Source: DASVWH01 sp036389715 (GTDB lineage: Bacteria; Acidobacteriota; Blastocatellia; Pyrinomonadales; Pyrinomonadaceae). Taken from it: 10,117 bases of DNA. Shown in pieces: positions 7,250-10,117 of the stretch. Location: positions 1 to 10,117 of the forward strand of contig DASVWH010000162.1 of the NCBI GenBank assembly GCA_036389715.1, given 5' to 3'. The notes beneath the pieces are model-generated. The model had not been told where the DNA came from, did not search any database, and was given only the letters and a program-made list of their open reading frames with translations. Every line of letters begins with the position of its first letter. Position 1 is the stretch's first letter. The translations under genes and the position numbers were made by a program.

Positions 7250-8167
7250 TTAGCGTCCCGGCGTTGAGGGCCGCGCCGCTTCGGCCGGAGCTATCCTGAG
7301 CAGAGCCTCGTATGCGATGCGCGAAAGGTAGGGGTCACGGGCCGTCAGCAGGGAACGCAGGGCCTGGACGGCCGAAGGGTCTGCTATCGAGCCGAGCGAG
7401 CGTGCGCTCTCTCTGCGAACATCGTCGGGCGCACGCTCGTCCAGAACGACCGCTATCAAGACGGGGACGGCCGCGCGGCTCCCAATCTGGCCAAGAGAGC
7501 GTGCGGCTGCGCGACGGACGAACTCGTTCTCTTCCGTCTTAGCCCGCCGGATGCGATTGAGCAGGCCGGAAGCAGCGAGGCGGCGCGACAGCGCCCCGGT
7601 CAATGGAATCAACGCGGATTCATCCCTAATCTGCCCGAGCGCGACCGCCGCCGCGCCACGCGGCCCTGACTGCTTATCTTTCTGAAGAACCGCGACGAGC
7701 GGCGCGACACCGCTCGGGCTGCCCGTCTCGCCGAGCGCATAAGCCGTCTCCTGCCGCACAAATTCGTCGCGGTCTCTGAGCAGCGGAATGAGCAGCGCGG
7801 CGGCCTCGTCCGCAGGCAGCGAGAGGATTGCGCGGACCGCCGTCACGCGGACGATGGCCGCAGAATCTCCCAACCCGGCTGCGGCCGCACGCGCGCTGTC
7901 CGCACGCTTCATCGCGCCGAGCCGCATCAGTGCATCGCGCCGCTCCTCCGCTGCCGAAGAGCGTAGACGCAGGCGCTCGCGCTCGATCTCCAATTGTTCA
8001 AGGGTGAGCTGTGAAGAGGCGGATGGCGCGACCTGAGACGAACCGGCCTGCGCCTGTGCGGTCGAAGAAAGACAGGCAAGGAGCAGGGGTGCGGCCAGCG
8101 CGCACCGCAAATAAAGGGTCGAGCGCCGTTGCCGCCTGTCCGTCTGCTGAAGCTGCGAGAGTTTCAT
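7250..8167 (-). CDS. Exported HEAT-repeat protein
   Basis: A 305-residue protein from ATG 8167. The N-terminus has a basic stretch (DRRQRR), then a hydrophobic core ALAAPLLLAC and an AQAQA site, so it is exported. LLAC (29-32) could act as a lipobox with Cys32 lipidated, or signal peptidase I could cut after AQA (37-39). A charged helical segment rich in Glu and Arg (about 54-80) follows. Then come HEAT/PBS-lyase-type repeats of roughly 30 residues, seen by recurring units such as EFVRQETAYALGETG, EFVRRAAARSLGQIG and DDVRRESARSLGSIA, up to about residue 293. Such repeats form a curved helical scaffold for binding proteins; no catalytic residues are visible. A TTG three bases upstream could also serve as start. 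It follows the small gene's stop directly (TGA-TTG-ATG), so the two form an operon. Binding partner unknown. Confidence 0.85.
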   Translation of the reverse strand: MKLSQLQQTDRRQRRSTLYLRCALAAPLLLACLSSTAQAQAGSSQVAPSASSQLTLEQLEIERERLRLRSSAAEERRDALMRLGAMKRADSARAAAAGLGDSAAIVRVTAVRAILSLPADEAAALLIPLLRDRDEFVRQETAYALGETGSPSGVAPLVAVLQKDKQSGPRGAAAVALGQIRDESALIPLTGALSRRLAASGLLNRIRRAKTEENEFVRRAAARSLGQIGSRAAVPVLIAVVLDERAPDDVRRESARSLGSIADPSAVQALRSLLTARDPYLSRIAYEALLRIAPAEAARPSTPGR

Positions 8168-8170
8168 CAA

Positions 8171-8434
8171 TCAGGTGCGAACCGGCGGGTTGGAAGCGCG
8201 GCGGTCGGCGCGGCGGCGGACGGCCTCCCACTCGAAAGCCTGCCGCGCGCGCTTGTTCTCGTGCGCGTCGGCCAGCAGGCTCACCAGTTCATCCTCCCAG
8301 ACTCCGGGCAGCGCGGTGGCGCGGCGCATCGTCTCCATGATGGCGATATAGTCGAGGACTTCCACGACTTCGGAATCATTCAGGGAATCGAGTTTGAGTG
8401 CGAGGCGTTGGCGTTCGGTTAATCGCTTGGCCAT
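8171..8434 (-). CDS. Small hypothetical protein, first gene of the HEAT-repeat operon
   Basis: An 87-residue, mostly helical, charged protein with no signal peptide, so cytoplasmic. It opens with MAKRLTERQRLALKLDSLND and continues with EVVEVLDYIAIMETM, then WEDELVSLLADAHENKRARQ and an arginine-rich end. The N-terminal third recalls short helical proteins in which an 'evaluate-length helix then EVLDYI' pattern precedes a variable tail, but I cannot name a family. The ATG at 8434 has AGGAG (8446-8442 on the minus strand) seven bases upstream, which supports it as a real gene. A 14-bp palindrome lies just beyond that site. Immediate adjacency to the exported HEAT-repeat gene suggests co-expression; a regulatory or adaptor role is only a guess. 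Confidence 0.75.
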   Translation of the reverse strand: MAKRLTERQRLALKLDSLNDSEVVEVLDYIAIMETMRRATALPGVWEDELVSLLADAHENKRARQAFEWEAVRRRADRRASNPPVRT

Positions 8435-8447
8435 CTCTTTGCTCCTG

Positions 8448-8461
8448 CGTCTTGCAAGACG
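8448..8461. promoter_or_regulatory. 14-bp perfect palindrome before the small gene
   Basis: CGTCTTGCAAGACG is its own reverse complement over all 14 positions, with no spacer. It ends one base from the AGGAG site of the small gene (8442-8446) and about 14 bases before its ATG. The form suits a dimeric repressor site or a leader structure; which of the two is not decided by the sequence. Confidence 0.45.
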
Positions 8462-8527
8462 ACGGCCCGGCGCGGTCAGCTCCTAATGAGCATCGAGCAG
8501 CGACGTTCGGGAGGCCGTCGGCAGATT

Positions 8528-8550
8528 ATGTGTCGGGGCGAGCGACACGT
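8528..8550. repeat. Inverted repeat followed by a T-run on the plus strand
   Basis: GTGTCG (8530-8535) pairs with CGACAC (8543-8548) around a 7-base loop, extended by a wobble and an A-T pair to 8528 and 8550. On the plus strand CTTTTTG follows, so it looks like a weak terminator, but no plus-strand gene is seen upstream. On the minus strand it would sit in the small gene's leader. Confidence 0.35.
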
Positions 8551-8613
8551 CTTTTTGATTGTCACCGGCGTGTATTTCTGTCTCCAGTATTAACTGACCT
8601 TAAAGATTGGCAG

Positions 8614-8655
8614 CCACCTACGGGCACGGCCTGTCAGAGTCTCGCTTGTAGGTGG
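8614..8655. repeat. 8-bp inverted repeat near the predicted minus-strand start site
   Basis: CCACCTAC (8614-8621) is matched by GTAGGTGG (8648-8655) across a 26-base loop. If the promoter candidate at 8666-8694 is used, this hairpin would form at the very 5' end of the transcript and might shield it from decay. No T-run follows either arm. Confidence 0.35.
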
Positions 8656-8665
8656 ATTCCAGCGC

Positions 8666-8694
8666 AATATACACGAGACGCCAAGGGCGCGCAA
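8666..8694 (-). promoter_or_regulatory. Candidate promoter for the small gene/HEAT operon
   Basis: On the minus strand TTGCGC (8694-8689), a 17-base spacer and TATATT (8671-8666). The -10 matches five of six consensus positions, the -35 only three. Transcription would start near 8659, leaving a leader of about 225 bases. Low confidence because of the weak -35. Confidence 0.3.
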
Positions 8695-8815
8695 GAATCT
8701 GCCCGTAGAGACGCCGCGCAGCGCAGCGCGTGAGCCCTCTGGAAACGGGTCGAACAGAGAAGACGGCCGCTTCTTTGTCGCGGCATGGCCCGGAGGCTCA
8801 AGCCGGGCAAGGTTC

Positions 8816-9313
8816 CTACGCCGGGTCGTCGTCGAGGTTGATGATGCTCGGGGTGATGCGGTCTGGGTGTAGTTCGAGCAGGCCGACGGAACGCGGGAGG
8901 TTGAAGCGTTTGGGGCCTGCGCTGCCGGGATTAAAGAGCAGCGTGCCGCGCCACTCGCCGGAGTAGGCTTTATGGCTGTGCCCGAAGATGACTACGTCGG
9001 GCATTCGCTGTTCGATCAGGCGCTGTTGCGCGCCGCTCATCTTCTCGACCGTAGCGAATTGATGCCGGACGTAGAAGGTGCGTTTCTCGATAACGGCGAT
9101 TCGCTCGTTCGGAAAGCACATCGTGTTGGCGTCGTTGTTGCCGCGCACGGCGATGACGGGGGCAATCTCTTCGAGCCGCCAGATCAAATCCTCGTCTCCG
9201 ATGTCCCCCGCATGGATGATGCGGCTCGCGCCCGCAAACAGTTCGAGCACACGTTCGTCCAGCCTTCCATGCGTGTCGGAGACGACACCGATGAGCACAG
9301 GGGAACTGCTCAT
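8816..9313 (-). CDS. YfcE/MJ0936-type metallophosphoesterase
   Basis: A 165-residue calcineurin-like phosphoesterase of the small YfcE/MJ0936 group, phosphodiesterases that need Mn2+ or similar metals and act in the cytoplasm; the natural substrate of this one is unknown. Visible motifs: SDTHG (12-16, Asp13 and His15), HAGDIGD (34-40, Asp37), RGNNDAN (57-63, Asn ligand in GNND), FGHSH (110-114) and LFNPGSAGPKR (126-136). The usual HGH motif after the central strand is reduced to H84-Q-F. Length is typical. Its ATG shares a base with the TAA of the upstream J-protein gene (TAATG), so translation is probably coupled. No good Shine-Dalgarno is visible, consistent with that. Family is firm. Confidence 0.92.
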   Translation of the reverse strand: MSSSPVLIGVVSDTHGRLDERVLELFAGASRIIHAGDIGDEDLIWRLEEIAPVIAVRGNNDANTMCFPNERIAVIEKRTFYVRHQFATVEKMSGAQQRLIEQRMPDVVIFGHSHKAYSGEWRGTLLFNPGSAGPKRFNLPRSVGLLELHPDRITPSIINLDDDPA

Positions 9314-10110
9314 TATGTATCTATCTTCGAGGCGAAGGTGTGCATCGTGTCCACCAGAAGGACAGCTATCGGCGGGTAAAAGACGAGGTCCGGGCGCACG
9401 TGCTGGTCGAAGAAGACGGCCATGTCGCTGACGACGTACTGCAACTGGTCGGCGGCGATGAGGCCCGCGACGATGCTGACCAGATAGCCGACGACGAGGA
9501 AGGCCGAGGCCGTGAAGCGCGTGAAGGGCTGCTCCGGCTTCTCTTCTCCGCGGATGATCGAGTCCTGGATGGGCTTTGGCCTGTAGGTATAACGCTTGAA
9601 GTATTCGCGCAGCCTCGAAGTCAGGTGCCAGAGGCCCATGACGAAGAGCGTGATGACGACGGCGCGCCCGATGTAGCCGTTGAAGTTCTGCCAGAATTTC
9701 GGCTTTAACATCATCACGATGAAGGTCGAGAAGAAGAGCGTGACGGTCGTGAAGACGACCTGCGAGCGTTCGGAGGTGGCGCGGCGGTCGGCCTCCAGCC
9801 AGAGGTCCACGACCCTGTCGTACCGGGCCTGGACGGCCACACGGCGCATCCGCCGGGCGTGTACGTTGTCGGAATGCAGGACGGAAGCGCCGCTCTTGGT
9901 CTTGACCAGCTCCGCGTCGTAGCGCGCGCGCTCCTGCGGGTCGCTCAAGGTGCGATAGGCTAAGGCGAGCATGGCGAATTCGCGCGCGGCCTGCTCCGAG
10001 CCGCCGTTCACGTCCGGGTGGCGCTCGCGTGCCAGCCGACGATAGGCAGACTTGATCTCGGCTGCCGAGGCCGTCCGCTTGACGCCTAAAATGCTGTAGT
10101 AGTTAGCCAC
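9313..10110 (-). CDS. Membrane-anchored J-domain (DnaJ-like) protein
   Basis: A 265-residue protein that opens with a J domain (about 2-66): YYSILGVKRTASAAEIKSAY, then the diagnostic HPD at 31-33 and the closing AYRTLSDPQERARYDAEL. J domains stimulate the ATPase of a DnaK/Hsp70 partner. No Gly/Phe region, zinc fingers or DnaJ C-terminal substrate domain follow. Instead there is a charged linker (about 70-115) and hydrophobic segments near 118-135, 148-163, 201-220 and 241-256, so the protein probably sits in the inner membrane with the J domain in the cytoplasm. The start is GTG at 10110, which puts the J domain at the very N-terminus as in most relatives; only seven bases of upstream sequence are in the window. 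Translation is coupled to the phosphoesterase (TAATG). It likely recruits DnaK to a membrane site; the client is unknown. Confidence 0.88.
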   Translation of the reverse strand: MANYYSILGVKRTASAAEIKSAYRRLARERHPDVNGGSEQAAREFAMLALAYRTLSDPQERARYDAELVKTKSGASVLHSDNVHARRMRRVAVQARYDRVVDLWLEADRRATSERSQVVFTTVTLFFSTFIVMMLKPKFWQNFNGYIGRAVVITLFVMGLWHLTSRLREYFKRYTYRPKPIQDSIIRGEEKPEQPFTRFTASAFLVVGYLVSIVAGLIAADQLQYVVSDMAVFFDQHVRPDLVFYPPIAVLLVDTMHTFASKIDT

Positions 10111-10117
10111 CGCGCTT

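Larger units (their letters stand above)
8435..8815. other. 381-base intergenic region upstream of the small gene/HEAT operon
   Basis: It lies between the end of the phosphoesterase gene and the start of the small gene, both on the minus strand. It holds a Shine-Dalgarno (8442-8446), a perfect palindrome (8448-8461), two inverted repeats (8528-8550 and 8614-8655) and a weak minus-strand promoter candidate (8666-8694). A small stem GCCCGG/CCGGGC (8788-8808) lies just past the phosphoesterase stop but has no T-tract. Plus-strand frames crossing it look non-coding. Confidence 0.5.

Noticed and set aside
8398..8733. Plus-strand 111-codon frame over the small gene's start and upstream region
   Set aside because: Composition is not protein-like, and it overlaps the start region, Shine-Dalgarno and hairpins of the minus-strand gene.
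8788..8808. Terminator after the phosphoesterase gene (GCCCGG/CCGGGC hairpin)
   Set aside because: Six base pairs, but no T-run on the minus strand; kept only as part of the intergenic description.

Overview
The window is a GC-rich bacterial chromosome segment with dense, often overlapping genes. GTG and TTG start codons occur, strong Shine-Dalgarno sites stand in front of two of the main genes, and two convincing intrinsic terminators are present. The gene content is housekeeping and stress-like: a family-57 glucan-branching enzyme, a glycerophosphodiesterase, a bacterial myo-inositol-phosphate synthase, a single-ring Clp-type AAA+ ATPase, a HEAT-repeat envelope protein, a YfcE-like phosphoesterase and a membrane J-protein. 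This combination, with the GC-rich coding style, fits an Acidobacteriota-like organism (Blastocatellia type). That placement is inference from general familiarity, not a search result. No phage, transposon, CRISPR array, tRNA or rRNA was seen.

Left part, plus strand (1-3826): the C-terminal end of an unrecognised protein, a 137-base gap, then a tight chain of GH57 branching enzyme, glycerophosphodiester phosphodiesterase and AraC-type regulator. The first pair overlaps by ATGA and the second by 25 bases, so the three are probably one transcript.

Middle, plus strand (3827-7202): myo-inositol-1-phosphate synthase has its own likely promoter region, a good ribosome-binding site and a clean terminator (5377-5421). 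A 472-base intergenic region follows, with a good sigma70-like promoter whose spacer carries an inverted repeat, a local cluster of TTGTC-type motifs, and a leader of about 210 bases. It precedes a 403-residue single-domain AAA+ ATPase. The ATPase resembles the second ring of ClpA/ClpC and carries an Ile-Gly-Phe tripeptide where ClpP-docking loops sit. A perfect 12-bp hairpin at 7163-7202 ends this gene and probably also the convergent genes.

Right part, minus strand (7250-10110): read in the direction of transcription, a membrane-anchored J-domain protein is coupled (TAATG) to a YfcE/MJ0936-type phosphoesterase. After a 381-base gap with a weak promoter candidate, two hairpins and a 14-bp perfect palindrome come a small hypothetical protein and an exported HEAT-repeat protein, which lie directly end to end.

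The most interesting item is the single-ring Clp-like ATPase with a possible ClpP-docking loop and an elaborate upstream control region. No clearly new multi-gene system is evident; the rest is unusual mainly in its regulatory DNA.
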